This document shows, piece after piece, positions 8,067-15,636 of a stretch of 64,000 bases of DNA. The stretch's first letter is position 1; every line of letters starts with the position of its first letter. The translations under genes and the position numbers were made by a program. The DNA comes from Candidatus Saccharimonadota bacterium (GTDB lineage Bacteria; Patescibacteriota; Saccharimonadia; Saccharimonadales; Saccharimonadaceae). The notes beneath the pieces are model-generated. The model searched no databases, was not told where the DNA came from, and saw nothing but the letters and a program-made list of their open reading frames with translations. The stretch covers positions 65,411 through 129,410 of the forward strand of contig CAJPLV010000001.1 in NCBI GenBank assembly GCA_905371715.1. Reading direction: 5' to 3'.

Positions 8067-8219
8067 ATGAGTTTTCTACTTTTATTATCATTTATCATTT
8101 TGAACTATCAGATTTATAAGTTATCACAGCTACTTATTGTGATAGATGAGCAACGTGTTGATATTGCTCGTTTTCAAAATGATAAGTCCTCTGTGGAGTC
8201 GGACAATGGCAAACACTGA
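8067..8219 (+). CDS. Inovirus small membrane protein, 50 aa
   Basis: ATG 8067 with an AAAGAAAGAG site upstream opens a 50-residue protein: hydrophobic N-terminal helix (MSFLLLLSFIILNYQIYKL) followed by a charged tail (VIDEQRVDIARFQNDKSS). It overlaps the next small gene by 14 nt, implying translational coupling. Likely a minor virion or assembly protein; no family recognised. Confidence 0.55.
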   Translation: MSFLLLLSFIILNYQIYKLSQLLIVIDEQRVDIARFQNDKSSVESDNGKH

Positions 8220-8355
8220 GGTTATTAATCTTATATTGCAACTGACGAAAGAAATGTTAGTTTACATGCTTCCGATTATCGGTTTACTTTCTGGCCTCAT
8301 GCTTATTTTGTCGTTTTTACTTCACGTTACTATTAATGCTGTAAAGAAGTTCTAG
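8206..8355 (+). CDS. Inovirus small membrane protein, 49 aa
   Basis: Starts at ATG 8206 (GTGGAGTCGG upstream), MANTEVINLILQ..., one or two hydrophobic stretches (MLPIIGLLSGLMLILSFLL) and a basic end (NAVKKF). Overall layout resembles a coat-type protein: short amphipathic N-part, membrane helix, lysines at the end. A longer frame from 8146 exists but ATG 8206 has better spacing. Confidence 0.55.
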   Translation: MANTEVINLILQLTKEMLVYMLPIIGLLSGLMLILSFLLHVTINAVKKF

Positions 8356-8357
8356 CC

Positions 8358-8468
8358 ATGTGGGACGTTGCAGCTGCGCATTCCTTTGCACAGAAAGTAG
8401 CTATTGTGATTACTTTTGTTATTGTTGCATTCATTGTTTATCAATTTAGGTTTACGCGTCATGATTAA
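8358..8468 (+). CDS. Inovirus minor coat-like protein, 36 aa
   Basis: Tiny gene starting 2 nt after the previous stop: MWDVAAAHSFAQKVA..., one hydrophobic helix (VAIVITFVIVAFIVYQF) and basic end (RFTRHD). Size and layout match pVII/pIX-type tip proteins of filamentous phages. Its end overlaps the next ATG by 8 nt. Confidence 0.5.
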   Translation: MWDVAAAHSFAQKVAIVITFVIVAFIVYQFRFTRHD

Positions 8469-8673
8469 GTTATTTAAGTTGTTATTCCCCTACCCTTTTT
8501 CTTATACTTCTCGATTTACTCAGTTATACGTTGTGTTTTGTTTTGGTTTTTTGTCTGCTTTTCTTGTCATTGGGGTTTTTAGATTTATTTTGTTGTTAGT
8601 TTTTATATTAATGTATTCGTGTTATCGTACAGAATTTTCTAGATATAGGAGTAATCATCATGACGAGCATTAA
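8461..8673 (+). CDS. Inovirus membrane protein, 70 aa
   Basis: MIKLFKLLFPYPF..., with one long or two short hydrophobic segments (LYVVFCFGFLSAFLVIGVF; ILLLVFILMY) and a His/Arg-rich tail. It overlaps the preceding tiny gene by 8 nt and the pIII-like gene by 14 nt, part of a tightly coupled chain. No family recognised. Confidence 0.5.
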   Translation: MIKLFKLLFPYPFSYTSRFTQLYVVFCFGFLSAFLVIGVFRFILLLVFILMYSCYRTEFSRYRSNHHDEH

Positions 8674-10339
8674 GCGGTGTATGTTAATTGCTTTAGCGGT
8701 ATTATTGTCGTTATCTAGCGTTATTGTGGTTTTTTCAGAGGAATCGTTTGCAGCTAGTAAGTATGACGAAGTGTATCGTAAGGCTGAGAATCTTGAAGTT
8801 CGTTATCCTACTGGTGATAGTCGTTTTCCTAAAATTGATGTTACAGACTCTTGGGGTCCTATGATTTTTTCCACAGAGTCTAAGATAGTGAATCGTGATT
8901 ATGGGAATTTTAAGTTATCTGATGTTTATCATAAGATGTATGATAGTTGGAATAAGGCGCTTGCTAATGGCTCCTATGCGGTTTCACTATTCGAGTCAGA
9001 ACCTGTGGGTGTTTTCGGTCGTTTTACACAGGTTGTTATTCACTGGACTGAAGATAAATCTTTATCTCTTAAGTGGCATGAAAATAGTATTTCGTTATTT
9101 TCTAAGGGTAATAAAAAGCCTGTTTATCAGGCGCATTTAGCTTATCTTTGTAAAAAGGTTGTATGTAGTGAGGGTGATCCACCTCGTGACTATGTGGTTG
9201 GTGTAGTTCCTGAATTTGATACTAATACTGGTGAGTTAGATACTTCTTCTGCTGGTCGTTTCTTTTCATCTCGGCGTGGTTATCATTTTTTAGGTTTTTT
9301 GGCTAATATTACTGATGAAAATATGAATTATCCTGATGGTTATGAGGGACAAGAGATTAATAAGACATATAATAAAAAGTCAGTTCTTCGTCCTGATTTT
9401 AAGTATGATTTGAATGGTATGACTTTGGTGGCTACTGATCATAAAAAGGATTTGCCTAAAGTCGCAAAAGATTCTGATGTTGGGTATTATAAATGGACAA
9501 TTTTATGGTCTGTTTTTATTTGTCCTGATGGTTGGGATGATCATAAGTCGAGGTGTGATACTCATGGTGATGCATATGATACACAACGTACTAATAAAGA
9601 TGACACGTTTACGTATACATTTGATAAAAAGATGGATTATGTTATATCTGCTGAATATGTGCCGGTGTTCTGTGTAAGAGAAGTGTTGAATGGTTCGCCT
9701 TGTAGAAGTGTGTCATTAGCTGAGATGGCTGGTAAGCAATATGCTGAAGATTATGAACTTGGTTGGACATATGTGCATTTGAAAGTTGATGGCAGTATAC
9801 AATCTGGCGATACTCGTGACGCTGAGTGCAATGAGATTGGTTATTGTAAGCCAAAGTCCCAATATGAAGATTGTTCAAAGTATGGTGTTGATAAGCTTGT
9901 TGATTTGGTTGGTTGTTGGGTGCGTAATGCATTGATTTGGTTTTTGTCATTTATAAAGTGGTTAATAGTACCTTCTACTTCTGATTTGCAACGTTCAGTG
10001 AATGATTTAGGTAGAACGTTAAGCGGTAAACTTGGTTTTTTATGGTATCCGTTTGAGTGGATTTTTAAGTTATTTACTCAGTTTACACGTTCCGCTAATA
10101 CTTGTTCATTTGGTGTTAGTGGTATACCATTTGCTGATATAAATGGTAGATTTTTTGGCAATCGCGTACATTTGTCTGTGTGTTCTGCTGAGCGCGATTT
10201 ACCTCAAGTTTATAATGTCTCGGTGTTTTTTATACGTATAATTACAGTGTTTGGTTTGTTATATGCGTTATACCGTCGTATTATAGCAATGCTTTCTGTC
10301 GATCGAGCAATATCATTTGCGAGGGGTGATCATAAATGA
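8660..10339 (+). CDS. Inovirus pIII-like adsorption/tip protein
   Basis: 559 residues. It has an N-terminal signal peptide (MTSIKRCMLIALAVLLSL..., likely cut near SFA-AS at about 31), a long Cys-containing exposed region, an internal hydrophobic segment (about 410-440, ALIWFLSFIKWLIV) and a C-terminal anchor (about 530-555) followed by basic residues. In filamentous phages the gene between the coat genes and the pVI/pI genes encodes the receptor-binding tip protein that also ends assembly; position, signal peptide and anchor all fit. No sequence family was recognised. An AGGAG site lies 8 nt before the ATG; the stop overlaps the next start (ATGA). Confidence 0.65.
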   Translation: MTSIKRCMLIALAVLLSLSSVIVVFSEESFAASKYDEVYRKAENLEVRYPTGDSRFPKIDVTDSWGPMIFSTESKIVNRDYGNFKLSDVYHKMYDSWNKALANGSYAVSLFESEPVGVFGRFTQVVIHWTEDKSLSLKWHENSISLFSKGNKKPVYQAHLAYLCKKVVCSEGDPPRDYVVGVVPEFDTNTGELDTSSAGRFFSSRRGYHFLGFLANITDENMNYPDGYEGQEINKTYNKKSVLRPDFKYDLNGMTLVATDHKKDLPKVAKDSDVGYYKWTILWSVFICPDGWDDHKSRCDTHGDAYDTQRTNKDDTFTYTFDKKMDYVISAEYVPVFCVREVLNGSPCRSVSLAEMAGKQYAEDYELGWTYVHLKVDGSIQSGDTRDAECNEIGYCKPKSQYEDCSKYGVDKLVDLVGCWVRNALIWFLSFIKWLIVPSTSDLQRSVNDLGRTLSGKLGFLWYPFEWIFKLFTQFTRSANTCSFGVSGIPFADINGRFFGNRVHLSVCSAERDLPQVYNVSVFFIRIITVFGLLYALYRRIIAMLSVDRAISFARGDHK

Positions 10340-10605
10340 TAGTTAGTTTATTGCTGTTTGTTGCAGTGGCGATTTTGAAATGGATTTTATCTATTCTACC
10401 TTCCCTTCCGTCAATGCCGAAAGCAATTACTGATGTATTGGATTTTCTTCATACGTTCTTGGGCTCTATGTTTGGTTTTGTTGTTCATATTTATGGTGTG
10501 CCGTTAGTTTTTGTGGTTGTTTCTTTGCTAGTTTCGATATTTTTATTTAATCAAGGTTATATGGTTGCTGTATGGATTTTGAAACGTATTCGTTTATGGA
10601 AGTAG
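10336..10605 (+). CDS. Inovirus pVI-like membrane protein
   Basis: 89 residues with three hydrophobic segments (MIVSLLLFVAVAILKWIL; FGFVVHIYGVPLVFVVVSLL; MVAVWIL) and a basic end. It starts inside the stop of the pIII-like gene (ATGA overlap). A multi-helix protein at this spot corresponds to pVI, the partner of pIII at the virion tip. Confidence 0.6.
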   Translation: MIVSLLLFVAVAILKWILSILPSLPSMPKAITDVLDFLHTFLGSMFGFVVHIYGVPLVFVVVSLLVSIFLFNQGYMVAVWILKRIRLWK

Positions 10606-10653
10606 GAGGTTGTGATATGCTAGTTGTATAAATAACTGAAAGGTAAAATAAAA

Positions 10654-10971
10654 ATGCAAAATATGGTGTATGATAGTGCTGAAAACTCTATTCGTGGTGA
10701 TTTAAGTACTAATACTAATACAACAACTTACGTATCAAAAACTGATACGTCTAATAATTTTGTTCCTGCTATTCTTGCTTCTGGTTTATTTTTGGGTGTG
10801 ATGTCTTTGATTTTATTTTTTGTAGTTTTAATTAAGTTTTGGAATATGATGTGCGATGTAAAAGATATAAAAGGTCAGTTGCAAGAGATTCTGGACAGAA
10901 AGGATTGTAATGCCCAATTATCTGCCCCTATTAACCAAGTCCAAGAAAATAACGATTCAGACGATTCTTGA
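10654..10971 (+). CDS. Inovirus single-pass membrane protein, unknown role
   Basis: 105 residues: a polar Thr/Asn/Ser-rich N-part, one membrane helix (about 42-62, ILASGLFLGVMSLILFFVVLI) and a charged cytoplasmic-like tail (DVKDIKGQLQEILDRKD). A GAAAGG site precedes ATG 10654. It overlaps the Zot-like ATPase by 62 nt. It could supply the membrane anchor that the ATPase lacks. Confidence 0.55.
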   Translation: MQNMVYDSAENSIRGDLSTNTNTTTYVSKTDTSNNFVPAILASGLFLGVMSLILFFVVLIKFWNMMCDVKDIKGQLQEILDRKDCNAQLSAPINQVQENNDSDDS

Positions 10972-11689
10972 TGATATAAATTCTCGAAAGGATAAAGATT
11001 TATTCCGTCCGTCTGGTACGCAGGTATATGTTGGTCGCCAGGGTTCTGGTAAAACTGTTTCTGCGGTATATCATGCTATAAAATTAAAAAAGCGCTATCC
11101 GAAGTGTATTATTGTTTCAAATCTTAAATTAAACTTTCTTGAGGCGGTTGACGCGATTGATTATTTGCGCGACTCTTCCCTTTTTAATCCAAGAAAACAA
11201 TATGTATTATTTAATTCAATGTACACGCTTGAGCGTGTTTTAGTTGGTGTTAATAATGGTAAATTTGGTGTTGTTTATATCATAGATGAGATACATACGT
11301 ATTTTAATGCGTTAGACTCGAAAAACATTCCGATGTTTGTATTTACGGAAATATCTCAGCAACGTAAGCAACGGAAACTTATAATTGGTACGTCACAGCT
11401 ATTTATGCGCGCTGCTAAGCCGTTACGCGAGCAATGTGATAATGTTATCGTCTGTACTACTTTTTTGGGCGTCTTGACGCTCCAAAAAGCTTATGATGGT
11501 GAAACTCTTGAGCAAGACTATAGCGGGCGTCTGATTGGCGATAAACGTAAAACCGGTTTCTTTATTCACACAAGAGAAATACGGAATGCTTATGATACGT
11601 ATCAAAAAGTTGTATCTGGTAAAGACCAGCTCGATGCAATTGAAAAACCAGTTCAAATTGAAATAAATGGAAAATTGCTAAAACGGTAA
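10910..11689 (+). CDS. Inovirus assembly ATPase (pI / Zot domain)
   Basis: 259 residues with a P-loop GRQGSGKT at 42-49, a Walker B strand VVYIIDEIH at 121-129 and the Zot-type continuation SQQRKQRKLIIGTSQ. pI/Zot ATPases sit in the inner membrane and drive extrusion of filamentous virions. No membrane helix is obvious in this protein, unlike classical pI, so the overlapping upstream membrane protein may act with it. A GAAAGGA site lies 5-11 nt before the ATG. This is the hallmark gene for calling the element an inovirus. Confidence 0.85.
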   Translation: MPNYLPLLTKSKKITIQTILDDINSRKDKDLFRPSGTQVYVGRQGSGKTVSAVYHAIKLKKRYPKCIIVSNLKLNFLEAVDAIDYLRDSSLFNPRKQYVLFNSMYTLERVLVGVNNGKFGVVYIIDEIHTYFNALDSKNIPMFVFTEISQQRKQRKLIIGTSQLFMRAAKPLREQCDNVIVCTTFLGVLTLQKAYDGETLEQDYSGRLIGDKRKTGFFIHTREIRNAYDTYQKVVSGKDQLDAIEKPVQIEINGKLLKR

Positions 11690-11695
11690 AATATC

Positions 11696-11733
11696 TGTCG
11701 GGTGATGTCAAGGTTACCTTGACGAGCCCGACA
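11696..11733 (+). other. Intergenic stem-loop 1 of the inovirus (candidate origin/packaging region)
   Basis: Outer arms TGTCGGG (11696-11702) and CCCGACA (11727-11733) enclose a perfect inner stem GTCAAGG / CCTTGAC (11707-11713, 11717-11723). It follows the Zot-like gene directly and is the first of three consecutive stem-loops. Confidence 0.6.
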
Positions 11734-11766
11734 ATGTGTCCCTACTTGATAATAGGGACACATTGT
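11731..11766 (+). other. Intergenic stem-loop 2 of the inovirus
   Basis: A perfect 14-bp stem (11731-11744 with 11753-11766) around the 8-nt loop CTTGATAA. It touches stem-loop 1. Such hairpins in the main intergenic region of filamentous phages hold the nicking site or the packaging signal. Confidence 0.6.
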
Positions 11767-11772
11767 GCATAG

Positions 11773-11789
11773 TAGACACGCGATGTCTA
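11773..11789 (+). other. Intergenic stem-loop 3 of the inovirus
   Basis: TAGACA (11773-11778) pairs with TGTCTA (11784-11789) around CGCGA. It lies just upstream of the replication initiator gene. Confidence 0.4.
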
Positions 11790-11821
11790 TAATTCATTAC
11801 GCTAATTTGGGGGTATAAATT

Positions 11822-12775
11822 ATGTCATACTATAGTAAAGAGTCTGATGTTCGTGTAGTGTCAGATGTTGTGAAAGAGTATCCTTATATGATTCGTATCT
11901 ACATTTATCATAATTCATTCCCTATCAACCCTGCCCCTAAGTTGATTGCAAGTCGTAGAAAAGATAAGCCCGACGATGTTGATATTATTCGCTCAATTCG
12001 TCGTACGCGCACAACGATTTATGATTTAATTCTATCTAATAAGTTCGATTATTGGTGTACATTTACTTTTTCTGCAAAAGTTGGTGACCGTTTCGATGAA
12101 AAGTATTGCCGTCATACTATGATGGTTTGGCTGCGTAATCAGCGTCGACACTCTCCTAACTTGAAATATCTTGTTGTTCCTGAATATCATAAGCGGTGTG
12201 AGGATTGCGTGAATGCTAAGGTTAAAACTTGTATTCATCCTGATCGACCAAAAGCTGTGCATTTTCATGCTCTTATTGCTGATTTCAATGGTGCGCTTCG
12301 TCTTACGAAATTACGTACAAAAGCGGGTCAAAAAGTATATAATGCTACTGGTTATCGTTCTGGTTTTACAAAGTTTGTTGAGTTGTACGATACTGAGAAT
12401 CCCGAAAAGCTTGCAAATTATATGACAAAATATATCACAAAAGATATGCCAAAGTTTGGCGGTAAAAAACGCTATTGGGTGTCTCAGAATTTAATTCGCC
12501 CGAAAAGTACAGTTAATGGAATATTCGCGTTTCGGCTTGAAAAGCTTATTTGGAATAGGATGCCTAAGTACGTTACTAACGATTTCGAGGTTATGGAAAT
12601 TCCGAAAACTTCAGGTATTGCGCTTACGCGTGATGTGCAGGGTCACTTATTAGAGGTCTCTCCGACAGCCTCTACGGATGAGAAAAAACGCCTGGCTGCA
12701 ATGCGCAAGAGATCGCGCGAGGGCGTGGATATATTTGCGCATTCACCAAGCGTTTGTACTTCAATTAGCCGTTAG
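11822..12775 (+). CDS. HUH-type rolling-circle replication initiator
   Basis: 317 residues. Motif 1 WCTFTFS (78-84), motif 2 HFHAL with the metal-binding His pair (147-151), and motif 3 NYMTKYITK (199-207) with candidate nicking tyrosines Y200 and Y204. Three cysteines just before motif 2 (CEDC...C) may bind zinc. This class nicks the double-strand origin to start rolling-circle replication; the hairpins upstream are the likely target. A GGGGG site lies about 9 nt before the ATG. The last 60 residues are basic. Confidence 0.8.
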   Translation: MSYYSKESDVRVVSDVVKEYPYMIRIYIYHNSFPINPAPKLIASRRKDKPDDVDIIRSIRRTRTTIYDLILSNKFDYWCTFTFSAKVGDRFDEKYCRHTMMVWLRNQRRHSPNLKYLVVPEYHKRCEDCVNAKVKTCIHPDRPKAVHFHALIADFNGALRLTKLRTKAGQKVYNATGYRSGFTKFVELYDTENPEKLANYMTKYITKDMPKFGGKKRYWVSQNLIRPKSTVNGIFAFRLEKLIWNRMPKYVTNDFEVMEIPKTSGIALTRDVQGHLLEVSPTASTDEKKRLAAMRKRSREGVDIFAHSPSVCTSISR

Positions 12776-12796
12776 GCGTATTGCGAGCATGAAAAA

Positions 12797-12825
12797 AGGC
12801 GCTCAAGCGGGTTGCTCAAGCGCCT
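12797..12825. terminator. Bidirectional terminator between rep and the reverse gene
   Basis: AGGCGCT (12797-12803) pairs with AGCGCCT (12819-12825), with an A6 run on the left and a T-rich run on the right, so it could stop transcription from both sides. The nine-base GCTCAAGCG occurs twice inside it. Confidence 0.6.
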
Positions 12826-12829
12826 ACTT

Positions 12830-13048
12830 TTATTGTAGTATTTCGTACCAAATTTTTGTTGCTTGTTCTATTTGGCTACGTCGTTCCCTGCTCTCTTGAT
12901 ACAGGTTATGTATGTCTGGTGTTGTCTCTCCATAGAGCCATTTCCACCAGCTTAAGAGTAGATTGTATAGTTCTAATTCTGTTCTTGGTGTTTCGTCTGT
13001 GTTGACGTTTATCCCCAGCCCTGTGTTTGTGAATATTCTGATTCTCAT
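12830..13048 (-). CDS. Reverse-strand inovirus gene of unknown function
   Basis: 72 residues, MRIRIFTNTGLGINVNTDETP..., with a predicted helical, Trp-rich second half (LYNLLLSWWKWLYGE...ESRERRSQIEQATKIW). A GAAAGGA site sits 9 nt upstream of the start. It is the only phage gene on the minus strand and lies between rep and attR, where temperate phages often place a regulator or immunity gene. No family recognised. Confidence 0.55.
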   Translation of the reverse strand: MRIRIFTNTGLGINVNTDETPRTELELYNLLLSWWKWLYGETTPDIHNLYQESRERRSQIEQATKIWYEILQ

Positions 13049-13310
13049 AGCATAAATCCTTTCTTATTATTCTTGCTATGCGGTCGGGTTATAGGGTTTC
13101 AAAATTAAAAACATATGTGGAAATACAGAGGATTATGCAGCAACTAAAAATATAAAATTAATAATCCCCTGCTATTCGACATTGTTTTTTATTTTAACCC
13201 TATATAATAAATCGACAGCAAGAATAAAAACGTTTGGTTGTAAATTCGTCAAGTATTTTTGTAAATTTTACATTCTATATTGTACGACGCTACATAACAG
13301 AGGTAGTCAA

Positions 13311-13338
13311 GGTTATCACACCGGACATTGTGCGACGT
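13311..13338. other. Right end of the inovirus (attR)
   Basis: The 20-bp core CGGACATTGTGCGACGTTAA (13322-13341) repeats the one at 7265-7284. The left arm here (GGTTATCACAC, 13311-13321) differs from the host arm at attL, so attP would be that arm plus the shared centre and right arm. This arrangement is typical for phages that integrate at dif. Confidence 0.75.
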
Positions 13339-13341
13339 TAA

Positions 13342-13805
13342 GTCTATGTGTAAAACATGAATGAGATTGCGTCCCTTTTGTTACTGTTTGGTTGATTCCA
13401 AAGATTTATTGCCTCACAACTTTTTAGTTATTTTATATTTACCCTGCCTTTTATGTATGTATGAGATTTTGTCTTTATGCACGTATTTGTTTGTATTTTG
13501 CCATCTTTATGCTAGTTTTTCTCAAGCTTATTTTATTAGATTTCATTATGTATATATTTATTGTAACTACTTACATCTACAAAAATCCAAACTTTTGCGT
13601 TTGAGCTTCCTGAGCAAATCGTTAAAATTAAAATGTTCTATATTTGTTCTAAACCTGTTGGTTGCTGGACAAAATATAGATAGGTAGGGCTAGTCCTTGT
13701 CGCTTATCGATTAGCTTTAGTAGAGTCTCGCTTACTCATGCGATAAGGTTATACATCACAAAGACCAGATCTCTAAATAACACTCCAAATTACTATAAGC
13801 ATAAG
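13342..13805. other. Gene-free AT-rich spacer between attR and dinD
   Basis: About 460 bases with no convincing gene on either strand. A 108-codon + frame at 13361 has improbable composition (many Leu/Tyr/Cys/Phe from T-rich DNA) and no ribosome site, so it is not called. Confidence 0.5.
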
Positions 13806-14645
13806 TTAGATGTTAGAACTATCAATTTTAGGTGTACTCTGGTTTTCAATGCGGCGCTGTATTTTTTCAGTATCTTCAGCTGCTGGAAAATCCTCTGGGT
13901 TCATACCTTGCTGATTGCGAATAGTCGTTCTAACTGCGTCATTATTATCGTTATTGTCATGAAGCACAGCGTTATACGATGATATCCCGTAATTCTCTAT
14001 ATTAGCTGCCGTCATTTCGTTCGCCAATGTTTTACCTGCCAGCACAACGTTGTGGGCTTTATTAGCCCAAGGTTTGTTTCTGGTGTTTAGCTTTCTTTTC
14101 ATCTGCTTATTAGTTTTGCCGCCGAAGAAAGACTTATCGCCCTCGCCTTTTATTCTAGCTAACCCTCTTGAACTAATACCCGCCTCAATGATACTAGAGG
14201 ATAATCTCTTGTCTGATTCGGAAAATTCACGCCGACGAGCAAGTCTGTCCATGTCTTGTCTATATTTATCTGACATCTCCTGCTTGCGTGTTTGAATAGC
14301 AAAATATGCCTGAGCCTCCGCAATCTTAGGTTTTTTAACGGGACTACCGTTTTGAGCAATAATATAACATGCAAAACGCGTAAGCTTTATATCATCTATA
14401 GCTCTTGGGTTGCCGTACCCTATAGAAACCATTTTCGACACATCTCGAAAATGGTTTTCCACAGGAACACCTGTTTTAGATATTGCTATTTTAGCCCGTG
14501 TAATTACTGGAATGAAACCATCCCACGCCCCGTATTCAAGAGCTTCGCCAAGCTCCCTAGCATACCAAAACTCACCTTGCTTATCTTCATGCTTGATAGA
14601 CTCGAAAATGCTATCACTTTGTTTGATTTTTAGCTCGCTTGCCAT
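13806..14645 (-). CDS. dinD: DinD-like DNA-damage-inducible protein
   Basis: 279 residues. The N-terminal half (FWYARELGEALEYGAWDGF..., then GNPRAIDDIKLTRFACYIIAQNG) matches the DinD family, whose E. coli member binds RecA filaments. The middle part with EAQAYFAIQTRKQE and RRREFSESDKRLSS also fits. It is read away from the CRISPR array and starts only 17 nt from the last, degenerate repeat. An extended -10 (TGGTATAAT) ends 7 nt before its ATG, implying a leaderless mRNA. The location at the end of the CRISPR transcript is unusual. Confidence 0.75.
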   Translation of the reverse strand: MASELKIKQSDSIFESIKHEDKQGEFWYARELGEALEYGAWDGFIPVITRAKIAISKTGVPVENHFRDVSKMVSIGYGNPRAIDDIKLTRFACYIIAQNGSPVKKPKIAEAQAYFAIQTRKQEMSDKYRQDMDRLARRREFSESDKRLSSSIIEAGISSRGLARIKGEGDKSFFGGKTNKQMKRKLNTRNKPWANKAHNVVLAGKTLANEMTAANIENYGISSYNAVLHDNNDNNDAVRTTIRNQQGMNPEDFPAAEDTEKIQRRIENQSTPKIDSSNI

Positions 14646-14649
14646 ATCT

Positions 14650-14658
14650 TTATTATAC
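14650..14658 (-). promoter_or_regulatory. Extended -10 promoter of dinD
   Basis: On the minus strand TGGTATAAT lies about 7 nt before the dinD ATG. No good -35 is seen; the upstream bases belong to the degenerate CRISPR repeat. Confidence 0.5.
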
Positions 14659-14662
14659 CAAA

Positions 14663-15556
14663 AAGCTCATCGTGATTATTATAACACTACTGTAAAACGG
14701 CTCAATGATCATGATTCACCGCCCGTCCGTTTCAGTACCATTCAATATAACACTACTGTAAAACTCGTGCAGCGTATATACCCTCTATTTACGTGTTTCA
14801 GTACCATTCAATATAACACTACTGTAAAACGCCCTACCGTGGGGGTCGCTCTCCACCCCTGTTTCAGTACCATTCAATATAACACTACTGTAAAACTGCA
14901 GAGAACGCTGCGTTCACGGTGATCACGTTTCAGTACCATTCAATATAACACTACTGTAAAACGCCAAAACAGCGGCATGTTGGCATATTTGGGTTTCAGT
15001 ACCATTCAATATAACACTACTGTAAAACAGCTACTCCCTACTAGAGCTAGTAAATAGAGTTTCAGTACCATTCAATATAACACTACTGTAAAACGTATAG
15101 CAAAACGCAAGCGTTCTGTCAATAGTTTCAGTACCATTCAATATAACACTACTGTAAAACGAAAAAACGACGCACCCGTATCAATTACCGGTTTCAGTAC
15201 CATTCAATATAACACTACTGTAAAACAAGTTGCGCCGGTATCATCACTTGAAATGGGTTTCAGTACCATTCAATATAACACTACTGTAAAACACCGAGGA
15301 TCAAGAGCAAGAAGCGTTTGTAGTTTCAGTACCATTCAATATAACACTACTGTAAAACCATTTCCTCTCTTTATAGGTACGGATACTAGTTTCAGTACCA
15401 TTCAATATAACACTACTGTAAAACTAGCGTTGCTTGTTAATCTTGGCTGCGGCTGTTTCAGTACCATTCAATATAACACTACTGTAAAACGCGCAATCAC
15501 TAAATCAACCGGTTCGCCCTGTTTCAGTACCATTCAATATAACACTACTGTAAAAC
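14663..15556 (-). CRISPR. Type II-A CRISPR array, 14 repeats and 13 spacers
   Basis: Thirteen identical 36-bp repeats plus one degenerate end copy (14663-14698), spaced by thirteen spacers of exactly 30 nt. On the minus strand the repeat begins GTTTTACAGTAGTG and ends ATGGTACTGAAAC, the pattern of type II-A repeats. The array is read on the minus strand like the cas genes: the leader side is 15557, next to csn2, and the trailer repeat at 14663 has lost its distal half. Repeats start at 14663, 14729, 14795 and then every 66 bp to 15521. The fifth spacer from the leader (15227-15256) is identical to part of murG in this window. I saw no spacer matching the inovirus. Confidence 0.98.
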
Positions 15557-15636
15557 CTCAATTGTGAAGTCTTACAGGGGTGAACGTGATAGCGCTTACC
15601 CTGTTGTTATTATGAATTGGTACTAAAATCATACAA
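15557..15636 (-). promoter_or_regulatory. CRISPR leader and possible array promoter
   Basis: The leader is short: csn2 ends 53 bp from the first repeat. A weak promoter (TTGTAT, 16 nt, CATAAT on the minus strand; 15631-15636 and 15609-15614) lies at the csn2 end. The leader ends TTGAG at the first repeat, similar to the GAG end of other II-A leaders. Confidence 0.4.

Larger units (their letters stand above)
7254..13341 (+). mobile_element. Integrated filamentous phage (inovirus), about 6.06 kb
   Basis: The segment between the 20-bp direct repeats 7265-7284 and 13322-13341 is more A/T-rich than its neighbours and carries an inovirus gene set in order: small first gene, Pf3-like coat, tiny membrane proteins, pIII-like adhesin, pVI-like, membrane protein, pI/Zot ATPase, intergenic hairpins, HUH replication initiator. 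No integrase is encoded, as in phages that borrow host XerCD. No secretin (pIV) is present, fitting a host with a single membrane. All structural genes look intact, so it may be able to excise. Confidence 0.85.

Noticed and set aside
13361-13687. 108-codon + frame after attR
   Set aside because: T-rich DNA giving a Leu/Tyr/Phe/Cys-rich peptide, no ribosome site, no domain; chance frame.
14410-15567. Two + frames containing repeated FSTIQYNTTVK
   Set aside because: They are translations of the CRISPR repeats.
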